Under the pieces are notes generated by a model. That model saw only the letters and a list, made by a program, of their open reading frames with translations. It ran no database searches and was not told the DNA's origin. The position numbers and the translations under genes were made by a program. Below are positions 42,635 to 50,570 of a stretch of DNA of 64,000 bases, one piece after another. Position 1 is the first letter of the stretch. Every line of letters begins with the position of its first letter. The stretch is from Chryseobacterium aquifrigidense (GTDB lineage Bacteria; Bacteroidota; Bacteroidia; Flavobacteriales; Weeksellaceae): assembly GCF_006716485.1 (NCBI RefSeq), contig NZ_VFPD01000001.1:3020008-3084007 (forward strand), written 5' to 3'.

Positions 42635-43939
42635 ATGAAATATTATAATTTAAAAGACCATTCGGAAAAAATTGATTTCAGAGAGGCAACAATAAAAGGT
42701 CAGGGAAAAGAAAAAGGGTTATTTTTCCCTGAAAGTATTCCACATTTTGACGAAGAATTCATTCAAAATATACATCAATATTCCAATGAAGAAATTGCAT
42801 ACAGATGTATGAAAGATTTTGTGGGTGATGAAATTCCTTCAGAAATTCTAAAAGAAATTGTGGCAGAAACGGTGAGTTTTGAAATACCTCTGGTGAAGAT
42901 CAGTGAGCAGATTTCCATTTTGGAATTGTTTCATGGCCCTACCCTGGCCTTTAAAGATATTGGGGCCAGATTTATGAGCCGCTGTCTGTCTTATTTTTTG
43001 AAAGATCAGGAAAAAAAGGTTACTGTTCTTGTTGCCACTTCCGGAGATACCGGAGGAGCTGTTGCCCATGGGTTTTATAAAATCCCGCAGATTAATGTGG
43101 TAATTCTGTACCCTAAAAACAGAGTCAGTCCGGTTCAGGAGAAACAGTTGACGGCATTAGGCGAAAATATTTCAGCTCTGGAAGTTAATGGTAGTTTTGA
43201 TGATTGTCAGAATCTTGTTAAACAGGCTTTTTCAGATAAAGAAATCAACAATCAGTTATTTTTGACGTCTGCCAATTCTATCAACGTAGCAAGATGGCTT
43301 CCTCAGCAGATTTATTATTTAATAGCTTTGAAACAATGGGTTCTGCAGCATAAGGAATATCCTGTAATCTGTGTGCCAAGTGGTAATTTCGGAAATATCT
43401 GTGCAGGATTGCTGGCTCACTTCAGGGGATTGCCTGCCAGTCATTTTATTGCCGCCTGTAATGCCAATGATGTAATTCCTGATTATTTTACAACCCAGAA
43501 CTACCAGCCACAAAAAGCAATTGCTACCCTATCGAATGCTATGGATGTAGGAGATCCGAGTAATTTTGTACGAATTCTGGAGCTTTTCGGGCATCAGTTT
43601 GAAACACTACAAAATAAAATCTCAGCCTATTCCATTGATGATGACCAAACCATGAGCACCATCACGGAAGTCTATAAGAAATACGGGTACATTCTGGAGC
43701 CTCACAGCGCTGTAGCTTTTGCTTCAATGGAAAAATATCTGCAGGAAAACCCTTACCAGAAAGGATTTATTCTGGGTACTGCTCATCCGGTAAAATTTCC
43801 TGATGCTGTAGAAAAAGCTATTCATACTCAGATTGAAATTCCTGAATCCTTGAAGGACCTGATGAAAAAGGAGAAAAAAACTGTAGAAATAAATTCAGAT
43901 TTTGAAGAATTAAGACGATTTTTGCTTCATAAAATCTGA
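42635..43939 (+). CDS. thrC: Threonine synthase
   Basis: This 434-aa PLP enzyme converts O-phosphohomoserine to threonine. The PLP lysine is in HGPTLAFKDIGARFMSRCLS near 105, and ATSGDTGGAVAHGFY near 136 binds phosphate. The short N-terminal YYNLKDHSEKIDFREA is typical of class II threonine synthases. 14 nt after thrB. Confidence 0.96.
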   Translation: MKYYNLKDHSEKIDFREATIKGQGKEKGLFFPESIPHFDEEFIQNIHQYSNEEIAYRCMKDFVGDEIPSEILKEIVAETVSFEIPLVKISEQISILELFHGPTLAFKDIGARFMSRCLSYFLKDQEKKVTVLVATSGDTGGAVAHGFYKIPQINVVILYPKNRVSPVQEKQLTALGENISALEVNGSFDDCQNLVKQAFSDKEINNQLFLTSANSINVARWLPQQIYYLIALKQWVLQHKEYPVICVPSGNFGNICAGLLAHFRGLPASHFIAACNANDVIPDYFTTQNYQPQKAIATLSNAMDVGDPSNFVRILELFGHQFETLQNKISAYSIDDDQTMSTITEVYKKYGYILEPHSAVAFASMEKYLQENPYQKGFILGTAHPVKFPDAVEKAIHTQIEIPESLKDLMKKEKKTVEINSDFEELRRFLLHKI

Positions 43940-43943
43940 AGCA

Positions 43944-44312
43944 ATGAGCAAAATATATCTTGAAGATGTACGAATATATGCGTACCATGGTGTACTTCCT
44001 GAAGAAAATATCATTGGAACGTATTATATTCTGAACATAGAACTTCATACCGATCTGTGGAAAGCTGCAGAATCTGATGATTTGCATGACACTATAAGTT
44101 ATGCCGATATCAATGAAATCCTTCATAGTGAAATGAAAATAAAATCCAGATTACTGGAACATGTTGCCGGAAGAATGATTACAAAAATTCACAACAGCTT
44201 TCCACAGATCGATTATATTAAATTAAAAATTACCAAAACAGCTCCCCCGATGCAGGGCGAAATGAAAGGAGCAAGTATTGAGTTGGAAAAGAGTTTTAAA
44301 CCGGAAAATTAA
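43944..44312 (+). CDS. folB: Dihydroneopterin aldolase
   Basis: This 122-aa enzyme of folate synthesis has YLEDVRIYAYHGVLPEEN near 5 with the pterin-binding Tyr/Glu set, and LLEHVAGRMITKI near 70. It starts 4 nt after the thrC stop, so it is transcribed with the threonine genes, a link with no evident pathway logic. Confidence 0.93.
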   Translation: MSKIYLEDVRIYAYHGVLPEENIIGTYYILNIELHTDLWKAAESDDLHDTISYADINEILHSEMKIKSRLLEHVAGRMITKIHNSFPQIDYIKLKITKTAPPMQGEMKGASIELEKSFKPEN

Positions 44313-44347
44313 AATTCTTATTTTCGTTTATAAAAAAAACATTCAAA

Positions 44348-45712
44348 TTGAAATTCGTTAAAATATTATTTTTAGTAGCAGGGGTTAGTGTTTTTGGTCA
44401 GACTGGTGTAGATAATCAGCTGGCGGCTTATAACTTCCCAAAGATAAAGTCCAGTATTACCATGCCTGTGACAATTCCCCTTTCTGAGCTTAGCAATATG
44501 ATCAATGCTTCCGTGAAAGATCTGGTTTATCAGGATGACTCCTATACTGATAATAACAATGATCAGTTCAAGGTAAAAGTTTGGAAAACCAGACCTATCC
44601 GCCTTGTAGGTGGAACCAGTCAGAATCTGCTGATCGAAGTTCCTTTAAAAATATGGGCTGAAAAAGGAATCGGTACATTGGGAGTTTATACCTACCAGAA
44701 TACTACTTTCGAAACGGTAATGTCTTTCAATACAACCGTTACATTTAAAAATAACTGGACTATTACGACGAGTACCCGGCCGAACGGTTTCAGATGGGTA
44801 AGTAAACCTGTGCTTGATTATGGAAGAATCCAGATTCCCATTACTTCTATTGTTGAAAAAAGTTTAAAAGAGCAACAGGAAAAATTCTGTAAAACCATTG
44901 ATCAGCAGATGGCTACACAGCTGAATTTCCAGCAGTATGCCTTGATGGCCTGGAATACCTTTCTACAGCCCTTCAATATTTCTGAGGAATATAATACATG
45001 GCTGAAAGTAAGTCCTGTGGGCGTTAATATTACTCCTTTAAAATTTTATGGAAATCAGATCAACGCTACATTTGGGGTTGATATCTTTTCCGAAACATTT
45101 ACAGGGAATAAACCTGCCGCATCTTCTCCTGTGACCAGTGTTGCCAATTTTAATACAACCCCTACAGTTGCTGATAAGTTTATTTTGCAGACTACAGCCA
45201 ATATTCCTTTTACTGAGGCAAGCAGTATGGCGAGAAAAACTTTCCTGAATAAGGAGTTTGACATACGCGACTCTAAAGTAAAAGTAACAGACATCAGAGT
45301 GTATGGTGTTGATGACAGAGTAGTTATTGAAGCTCAAACCGATGGTTATATAAAGGGGACTTCTATCATTTCAGGAATTCCCGTGTATGATGAGACAAAA
45401 AGAAAAATTGTTTTGTCAGAAACGAAATTCAAACTGAAAACCACCAATATTCTGCAGAAAACGGCCTCTCTTCTGTTTCAGGGAAAAATCGTAAAAATGA
45501 TTGAAGAAGAATATGGCATCCCCACTCAGGAACTGGAAGAAACCTCGAGAAAAAGTATTGAAGAAGCATTCAACAAAGAATATTATAAAGGATTAAAAAT
45601 GAACGGAAAAGTTTTCAATCTTAAACCCAGCAAAATTCTGCTCAGCAATACAGGAATTACGGCCGTTATTGATACGAATGCTTCATTAAAGCTTATTGTC
45701 AACGGGTTCTAA
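44348..45712 (+). CDS. DUF4403 family exported protein
   Basis: This 454-aa protein starts at TTG and has a signal peptide (MKFVKILFLVAGVSVFGQ). The sequence MPVTIPLSELSNMINASVKD near 38, VKVWKTRPIRL near 78 and repeated beta-rich modules are those of DUF4403 (BPI/SMP-like) proteins of Bacteroidota envelopes. Members are suspected to bind lipids in the periplasm. Function is not established. It follows folB by 35 nt and may be the end of the thr operon. Confidence 0.78.
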   Translation: MKFVKILFLVAGVSVFGQTGVDNQLAAYNFPKIKSSITMPVTIPLSELSNMINASVKDLVYQDDSYTDNNNDQFKVKVWKTRPIRLVGGTSQNLLIEVPLKIWAEKGIGTLGVYTYQNTTFETVMSFNTTVTFKNNWTITTSTRPNGFRWVSKPVLDYGRIQIPITSIVEKSLKEQQEKFCKTIDQQMATQLNFQQYALMAWNTFLQPFNISEEYNTWLKVSPVGVNITPLKFYGNQINATFGVDIFSETFTGNKPAASSPVTSVANFNTTPTVADKFILQTTANIPFTEASSMARKTFLNKEFDIRDSKVKVTDIRVYGVDDRVVIEAQTDGYIKGTSIISGIPVYDETKRKIVLSETKFKLKTTNILQKTASLLFQGKIVKMIEEEYGIPTQELEETSRKSIEEAFNKEYYKGLKMNGKVFNLKPSKILLSNTGITAVIDTNASLKLIVNGF

Positions 45713-45755
45713 AATTTTAAACAAAAAAAACTAAACCAAAAACTAATAACCGACC

Positions 45756-46265
45756 ATGAGAAAATATTTAGTCATTGTAGACCGAAACAGAGCTGAAAAG
45801 CTGACCAGATTTGCTAATTTTTTTATTGACAGACTTGTAATCTCAGCTTTTTTTCTTGCTTTGGGCTTTATTGCTTCCTTGCTGTACAACCTTGCCAATA
45901 TTGACTTTCTGATTAAGATTGTTTATAAAATGTCAGAAATGAATAGATTCCTTGATATACTGATAACCTCTCTTATCTACTTTATATACACTTTTCTGAT
46001 AGAGTATTTTACCAAAGGAAGGTCGGTCGGCAAGTATATTACAGGAACTAAAGTCATTTGTACAGATGGCACTGAGCCTACTTTCAATGACTATCTTATC
46101 AGAAATATTTCGAGAATTGTTCCTTTTGATACGCTTTCCTTTTTCGGTGAAAATGGCTGGCATGATAAATGGAGTGAAACAAGGGTAATTAACATCAAAA
46201 ATTATCAGGCTGAAATTCAAGCGAAAAGCGAAATTGAGGATCTTGGAAAGAAAGAAATTGCTTAA
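45756..46265 (+). CDS. RDD family membrane protein
   Basis: This 169-aa protein opens its RDD domain with RFANFFIDRLVISAFFLALG, has about three membrane segments and the conserved YFTKGRSVGKYITGTKVI near 95. RDD proteins are small integral membrane proteins, some linked to Na+/H+ antiport or envelope functions. No specific role can be assigned. Confidence 0.85.
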   Translation: MRKYLVIVDRNRAEKLTRFANFFIDRLVISAFFLALGFIASLLYNLANIDFLIKIVYKMSEMNRFLDILITSLIYFIYTFLIEYFTKGRSVGKYITGTKVICTDGTEPTFNDYLIRNISRIVPFDTLSFFGENGWHDKWSETRVINIKNYQAEIQAKSEIEDLGKKEIA

Positions 46266-46323
46266 AAACTTTTGTTCATAAAGAAATTTTACTATATTTG
46301 CACACCTCAAAAATGGTAAAAAT

Positions 46324-46394
46324 GGTACTTTGGCCGAGCGGCTAGGCAGTGGTCTGCAACACCATCTACAGCGGTTCGAATCCGCTAGGTACCT
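46324..46394 (+). tRNA. tRNA-Cys (GCA)
   Basis: A 71-nt cloverleaf. The acceptor stem GGTACTT pairs with AGGTACC (one G-U), the D arm is GCCGAGCGGCTAGGC, the anticodon loop CTGCAAC reads GCA, and the T arm is GCGGTTCGAATCCGC. Discriminator U, CCA not encoded. A terminator follows 4 nt later. Confidence 0.95.
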
Positions 46395-46397
46395 CAG

Positions 46398-46429
46398 AAA
46401 AAACCTCTAAGTTATTTAGAGGTTTTTTT
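46398..46429 (+). terminator. Terminator after tRNA-Cys
   Basis: CCTCTAA / TTAGAGG stem, loop GTTAT, flanked by A and T runs. Confidence 0.9.
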
Positions 46430-46434
46430 GTTTT

Positions 46435-46442
46435 TATATTTG
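46435..46442 (+). promoter_or_regulatory. -7 box for the CPBP protease gene
   Basis: TATATTTG, fits TAnnTTTG, 41 nt before the ATG and directly after the tRNA terminator. Confidence 0.5.
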
Positions 46443-46483
46443 TTGTTGTTTTATTATTACATTCTTTATCATCAATATTACGT

Positions 46484-46927
46484 ATGAAAAAATCAATATC
46501 CTTTTTTATTATTTCATTCGCACTTGCCCTTTTGAATGGATATTTTTTTAATTACATTAATGATACCTATTTTCATTTTGATATCAACCACAATAAGCAC
46601 AATAATATTTCAAAGGATGAATTAAACTTCATTGCCATATTTATCGCTCCTTTTCTGGAAACATTTTTATTTCAGTATCTCCCATACTTAGTTTTAAGCC
46701 AATGGATGAAGATCAGCAATAAAGTACTTTGTATAATTATTATGAGTATCATTTTTGCATCCATGCATTATTATAATGGGCTATATATTGTCATGACATT
46801 TTTTGGAGGCATTATTTTAAACAATCTCTATATTTATTACAACAAGCACGCCCATGCCTACAGTTTTATGCTGACAGTATTCTTTCACGGGTTATTCAAC
46901 CTGTACGGCTTTTTATTTATAATGTAA
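46484..46927 (+). CDS. CPBP-family intramembrane protease-like protein
   Basis: This 147-aa protein has about four membrane segments. Motifs of the CAAX protease/bacteriocin-processing (CPBP, Rce1-like) family are visible: the Glu motif as FLETFLFQ (usually EExxxR, so one Glu and the Arg differ), FASMHYYNG and FFHGLFNLYG. It is shorter than most members. The ATG at 46484 is preferred because an upstream extension would lie inside the tRNA gene. The partly altered motif 1 makes activity uncertain. Such enzymes sometimes mature or give immunity to bacteriocins. Confidence 0.68.
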   Translation: MKKSISFFIISFALALLNGYFFNYINDTYFHFDINHNKHNNISKDELNFIAIFIAPFLETFLFQYLPYLVLSQWMKISNKVLCIIIMSIIFASMHYYNGLYIVMTFFGGIILNNLYIYYNKHAHAYSFMLTVFFHGLFNLYGFLFIM

Positions 46928-46952
46928 TATAATTTTCCTCTTTTAATGATAC

Positions 46953-46983
46953 AAAAAAAGCCCTTCAGATCACAGAAGAGCTT
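46953..46983 (-). terminator. Minus-strand terminator, possible 3' end of a small RNA
   Basis: AAGCTCTTC / GAAGGGCTT stem (one mismatch), 8-nt loop and seven T on the minus strand. No minus-strand gene lies upstream, so it implies an unannotated transcript. Confidence 0.5.
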
Positions 46984-47081
46984 GATAAATAATGTAAAAA
47001 GTAATGATGGATAGAAAATTATCTCCTTCAAAAATAGAGGATTAATCCAACAAACTTTTATGAGTAGCGTCATATTGGGCA

Positions 47082-47109
47082 AAAAAAAATCCTCGGAAAT
47101 TCCGAGGAT
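47082..47109 (-). terminator. Minus-strand terminator, possible 3' end of a small RNA
   Basis: ATCCTCGG / CCGAGGAT perfect stem, 5-nt loop, nine T on the minus strand. No minus-strand gene lies upstream. Confidence 0.6.
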
Positions 47110-47512
47110 AAAAACTAATAACCATGAAAACTCAAATTAAACATGAGTTACATTTCTATATTGAAAAATCGTGCCAAGAATAATGATTTTGAGAAAAAAA
47201 GTCATTTTCTTACTGTAGCACCATTTTAACCAATTCAACATTTAAAACAGATTATACTGATACCTTAAAAACCTCCTCATAATTACCTTTAATAGTTTCA
47301 GATAAATCTAATTGTCCGGCAAAAGTATTAAAAAAAAAATAATTTACATTTTAATAAAATAAAATTTACATTCAGGACATAAAAAAAATTTAACATAGCT
47401 CATCTGCCATAAAAAAGTATTTCAAATAACAAATTGGCACACTTTACCCGTTATGACATAAAAATAAAATTTCATCAAGATCAACATAAAAATATCACTT
47501 CAATTCTTTTAT

Positions 47513-47575
47513 ATAAAAAGCCCCCAGAAATGGAGGCCTCAAAAAACACAAATGATGAAAAAAAATTTTATATCA
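47513..47575 (-). repeat. Hairpin module A (shared with 48850-48900)
   Basis: On the plus strand a GGAGGCCTC hairpin arm is followed by AAAAAACACAAATGATG and an A run. The same order recurs at 48.87 kb with about 30 nt nearly identical. On the minus strand each ends as a terminator. Confidence 0.55.
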
Positions 47576-47895
47576 GAGATAAAAATTATTTTATCTATTA
47601 ATTCTAAGCCAAAGATATACCAGTCTTTTTTTTTATTTTATGAGTATAATCATAAAATTATTATTTCTTTTAAATACTGAATTTCCCGATCATCAACTTT
47701 ATTTCTCAAAAAAAGACAATAATCAAAATCTATAGAATCATATTTCTTATAGCTGTGAAACATTTTACACTTAAAAAAACATAATACACTACCTAGTGTG
47801 CAAAATATAAGAAAAAAATACCCGATATATGATGATCGAGGTTATGTTTTCCACATATATAATTTTATAATTTTACATTATTAATTCAAGAAACT

Positions 47896-48729
47896 GTGGC
47901 AAATTTTTCTATACTTATAGCAAACTATAATAATGGAAAGTATTTCAAGGAGTGCTATCATTCATTAATCAATCAAACCTACGAAAACTGGGAGGTAATT
48001 ATTATTGATGATGCCTCTACAGACGATTCGGTAGAGATCATAAAGTCTCTGATTAAAAATGATTCCCGTTTTAAGCTTTATCATAATGCCATTAATAAAG
48101 GTTGTGGATTTACCAAAGCTAAATGCATGAACTATGCTCAGGGAGATTTATGTGCATATCTTGATCCTGATGATGCACTTCATCCGGAAGCACTGGAAAA
48201 GGTAACATTGGAATTTAAGAACAGAGAAGATCTTGCTGCCGTATATTCTCAAATGATACTGTGCAATGAAAACCTTGTTCCGGAAAAAATTTATACAGGC
48301 ACTAAACAAATTTATAACAACCGCTATTTCTTCAACTATCCTATTCAGTTTGCCCATTTCTTCACCTTTAAAAGAAAGATTTATTTAAGAACTGCAGGCA
48401 TTAATGTAAATCTGAAAAACGCAGTAGATCAGGATCTTTATCTGAAAATACTGGAGCAGGGGCAAGTGAAATACCTCAAAGATCCTTTGTACCTCTACAG
48501 ACTGCATTCCAACGGAATTTCTCAGGACAAAGCAAAACAAAGTGCAAAGGAATCATTTGCAAGAGTAATTCATGACACGATGAAAAGACGGGGAATAAAA
48601 ACCATTAATCACAAAGTTGTTCCTGAAGTTTTTACCGGTTCAAATGAAATTTTTGATCTTTTGAATTACCAGACCCGCAGAATGCACCGTCTCATCAGTA
48701 AAATAAAAGTTACTTTAGATAATATATAA
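47896..48729 (+). CDS. Glycosyltransferase family 2
   Basis: This 277-aa GT-A fold enzyme uses a GTG start (no ATG fits). SILIANYNNGKYFKECYHSL near 4 and VIIIDDASTDDSVEIIKSL near 34 bind the nucleotide sugar, YLDPDDALHP near 95 holds the DxD metal site, and DQDLYLKILEQG near 180 carries the catalytic ED/QD-type motif. It lacks membrane segments. Isolated from other polysaccharide genes. The acceptor is unknown. Confidence 0.9.
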   Translation: MANFSILIANYNNGKYFKECYHSLINQTYENWEVIIIDDASTDDSVEIIKSLIKNDSRFKLYHNAINKGCGFTKAKCMNYAQGDLCAYLDPDDALHPEALEKVTLEFKNREDLAAVYSQMILCNENLVPEKIYTGTKQIYNNRYFFNYPIQFAHFFTFKRKIYLRTAGINVNLKNAVDQDLYLKILEQGQVKYLKDPLYLYRLHSNGISQDKAKQSAKESFARVIHDTMKRRGIKTINHKVVPEVFTGSNEIFDLLNYQTRRMHRLISKIKVTLDNI

Positions 48730-48731
48730 GT

Positions 48732-48763
48732 AAAAAGGCTGCTCAAATTGAGCAGCCTTTTGT
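48732..48763 (+). terminator. Terminator after the glycosyltransferase gene
   Basis: AAAGGCTGCTC / GAGCAGCCTTT, an 11-bp perfect stem with loop AAATT and T-rich tail. Confidence 0.92.
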
Positions 48764-49172
48764 TATAAAATATGGAATGAAAAATGTTTGTAATAAAAGT
48801 ATCCGTTTTTGAACAATGAGTATATGCGCAAAATCATAAAGCATCAAAAAGAAACGGCCTCCTGACGGAGGCCTAAAAAACACAAATGATGAAAAAAATC
48901 TATTTAGAAAAATCCAAACAGAATATTGTAGAGTCATTCAGCATGACCAATATAGTCTACATTTTCCAAGCAGAAAATATAACACAGTATAGGAACAGAA
49001 GAATGAATACTTTCTATAAGAATCAAACCGCACCTGAAGACAAATCAAATATAATTTACATTACAAAATACTTTATAGTTTATATTTAATATAAAAATCA
49101 AATGTAATGACTGAAAATATCTTCATCTCTGGAATGGGTAAATTTAGCTAAATATTTGTTTGCTCACAAGGC
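48764..49172. other. Non-coding region with hairpin module B
   Basis: Module B at 48857-48900 has GGCCTCC / GGAGGCC arms around TGAC, then AAAAAACACAAATGATG. A 67-codon plus-strand ORF (48886-49089) follows in very AT-rich DNA. It has no recognisable domain and biased codons, so I do not call it a gene. Confidence 0.45.
48850..48900 (-). repeat. Hairpin module B (shared with 47513-47575)
   Basis: A 7-bp GC stem flanking TGAC is joined to the same AAAAAACACAAATGATG tail as module A. On the minus strand the stem is followed by TTTCTTTTTG. Confidence 0.55.
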
Positions 49173-49613
49173 TTATTCTTCCCAAATGATTGGAATATAC
49201 ACTGTGATATATCCATCAGCATCTACCTGTGCGTCAGAAACTGTAGCAACTACGGTTCCATAGCCAACCCATCCACCTTGCCCCTGCATTGCCGAAAAAG
49301 TATAAGTTCCAGCAGGAAGCCCATCATAATATTGTGGAACAGATTGAAATCCTCCACTATAATATGTATCATACACTTCCCCGGTCGTCATATTTTCTGC
49401 AAGGAAACTTCCTACATCATAATTTCCTGACAGAATTTTTGTTCCGTTTTTAGAAAGAAGGCCATACCGGATCTTATAAGTCTGGGTTTTTAGTGCTTTA
49501 TCAGCTATTTCTGAACTACCTTTATGGGGTTCTGTTATTTCCCTGGAGGAAAACGATGTTGCAACAGCCAGCAATCCAATAAATGCTGATACTGTAAAAA
49601 TTGATTTTTTCAT
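49173..49613 (-). CDS. Small exported protein of unknown function
   Basis: This 146-aa protein has a signal peptide from the preferred ATG (MKKSIFTVSAFIGLLAVATS). The mature part is rich in Gly, Tyr and Thr (VYDTYYSGGFQSVPQYYDG, GTYTFSAMQGQGGWVGYG) and looks like a small beta-sandwich. There is no Cys and no T9SS tail. I do not recognise a family. An upstream in-frame extension lacks signal-peptide logic. Confidence 0.65.
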   Translation of the reverse strand: MKKSIFTVSAFIGLLAVATSFSSREITEPHKGSSEIADKALKTQTYKIRYGLLSKNGTKILSGNYDVGSFLAENMTTGEVYDTYYSGGFQSVPQYYDGLPAGTYTFSAMQGQGGWVGYGTVVATVSDAQVDADGYITVYIPIIWEE

Positions 49614-49962
49614 ATAACAAGTAATTTGGTATTCAAAAATACTCAACTTATATGAATTTAATAAAAACTATCAGTGAAATAAAATTTACAAATACTTTTA
49701 AAAACAAAAAAGAAGATTGGAAGCATAATAATATTTACTTTATTTTTTTATTTTATCCTAAAAAGCATAGAACTTAAAATAATCAACCTTTATTTTTCAA
49801 CCTTTGAAATCTACCATCAACAGTACAAAACTGATCATTATATAAAATTAACTCTCTTTTTAATTATCAATTTTAACACTTATTAACTAAAATTTGGCTT
49901 CATAATTGAAAATAGAATTAAAATCAAAGTCATTTTGGCTTGATCGTATTAAAATTTGAATT
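49614..49962. other. 349-bp divergent AT-rich intergenic region
   Basis: Very AT-rich between two divergent genes. No ORF, hairpin or clear TAnnTTTG box was identified with confidence. Confidence 0.4.
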
Positions 49963-50514
49963 ATGAGAAAGATAGTATTAGCAGGTTTTTTATCCGTCTT
50001 TTTAATGACGGCCTGCAAGAAAGATGACAGTGTTGCAGAAAAGTCACTGGAAGCACAGAAACTTGAATTTCAGGCCAGACAACTTGAAATAGAAAAACAA
50101 AAACTGGCTATTGAAAAGGAAAAAATGGTATATGAAGCGCAGAAAAAAGCAGATAGTGTATCAGAAAGCAAAAAAGCGAGAGCTGCTGCCGAAAATAATT
50201 CAAAACCACAGGTAATCAGAGAAACCCGAACAATATATAGAGACAGAAACTCCAATTCTGGATCAGGAAGCAGCAACGGAAGTTATGCTAATAACGGAAG
50301 TGGTACTTCACAGGGAACTACTCAGAAAAAAGGATGGAGTAAAGCTGCCAAAGGAACTGTTATTGGTACGGTAGGTGGAGCTGCTGCCGGAGCACTTATT
50401 GCTAAGAAAAACCGAGGATTAGGAGCTGTAATTGGTGGTGTTGTAGGTGGTGCAACCGGATATACCATTGGTAGATCACAGGATAGAAAAGACGGAAGGG
50501 TACAACCCCGTTAA
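49963..50514 (+). CDS. Lipoprotein with coiled coil and glycine-zipper domain
   Basis: This 183-aa protein has lipobox MTAC (Cys18). A charged coiled coil covers about 28-75 (LEFQARQLEIEKQKLAIEKE), a Ser/Gly/Asn-rich linker about 88-112, and a C-terminal glycine zipper about 120-168 (GTVIGTVGGAAAGALIAKK, GLGAVIGGVVGGATGYTIG). Glycine-zipper (2TM, YMGG-type) proteins insert in or span membranes. A role in envelope stability is plausible, not shown. Confidence 0.82.
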   Translation: MRKIVLAGFLSVFLMTACKKDDSVAEKSLEAQKLEFQARQLEIEKQKLAIEKEKMVYEAQKKADSVSESKKARAAAENNSKPQVIRETRTIYRDRNSNSGSGSSNGSYANNGSGTSQGTTQKKGWSKAAKGTVIGTVGGAAAGALIAKKNRGLGAVIGGVVGGATGYTIGRSQDRKDGRVQPR

Positions 50515-50540
50515 TAAATATTTTTAATGATAAAATATAA

Positions 50541-50570
50541 AGATTGCTTACTTTTAAGCAATCTTTTTTT
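50541..50570 (+). terminator. Terminator after the glycine-zipper gene
   Basis: AGATTGCTTA / TAAGCAATCT with loop CTTT and seven T. The next ATG follows at once at 50571. Confidence 0.92.

Larger units (their letters stand above)
46928..47895. other. 968-bp non-coding, AT-rich region with minus-strand hairpin modules
   Basis: No convincing gene. On the minus strand it shows three hairpins with following T-rich DNA, at 46953-46983, 47082-47109 and 47513-47546. -7-like boxes lie upstream of each (minus strand: TATTTTTG 47036-47029, TACTTTTG 47327-47320, TATCTTTG near 47618-47611). Small RNAs of roughly 70, 230 and 95 nt are possible. A 34-codon minus ORF (47137-47241) lies within the second unit. 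Confidence 0.45.

Noticed and set aside
46349..46483. Upstream extension of the CPBP-type gene
   Set aside because: It would start inside tRNA-Cys and cross its terminator.
47137..47241. 34-codon minus-strand ORF with a hydrophobic middle (MTFFLKIIILGTIF)
   Set aside because: Could be a small membrane peptide within a candidate RNA, but nothing beyond chance composition supports it.
48886..49089. 67-codon ORF after hairpin module B, starting MMKKIYLEKSKQN
   Set aside because: No domain, very AT-rich; the ATGATG belongs to a repeated non-coding module, so the start is probably accidental.
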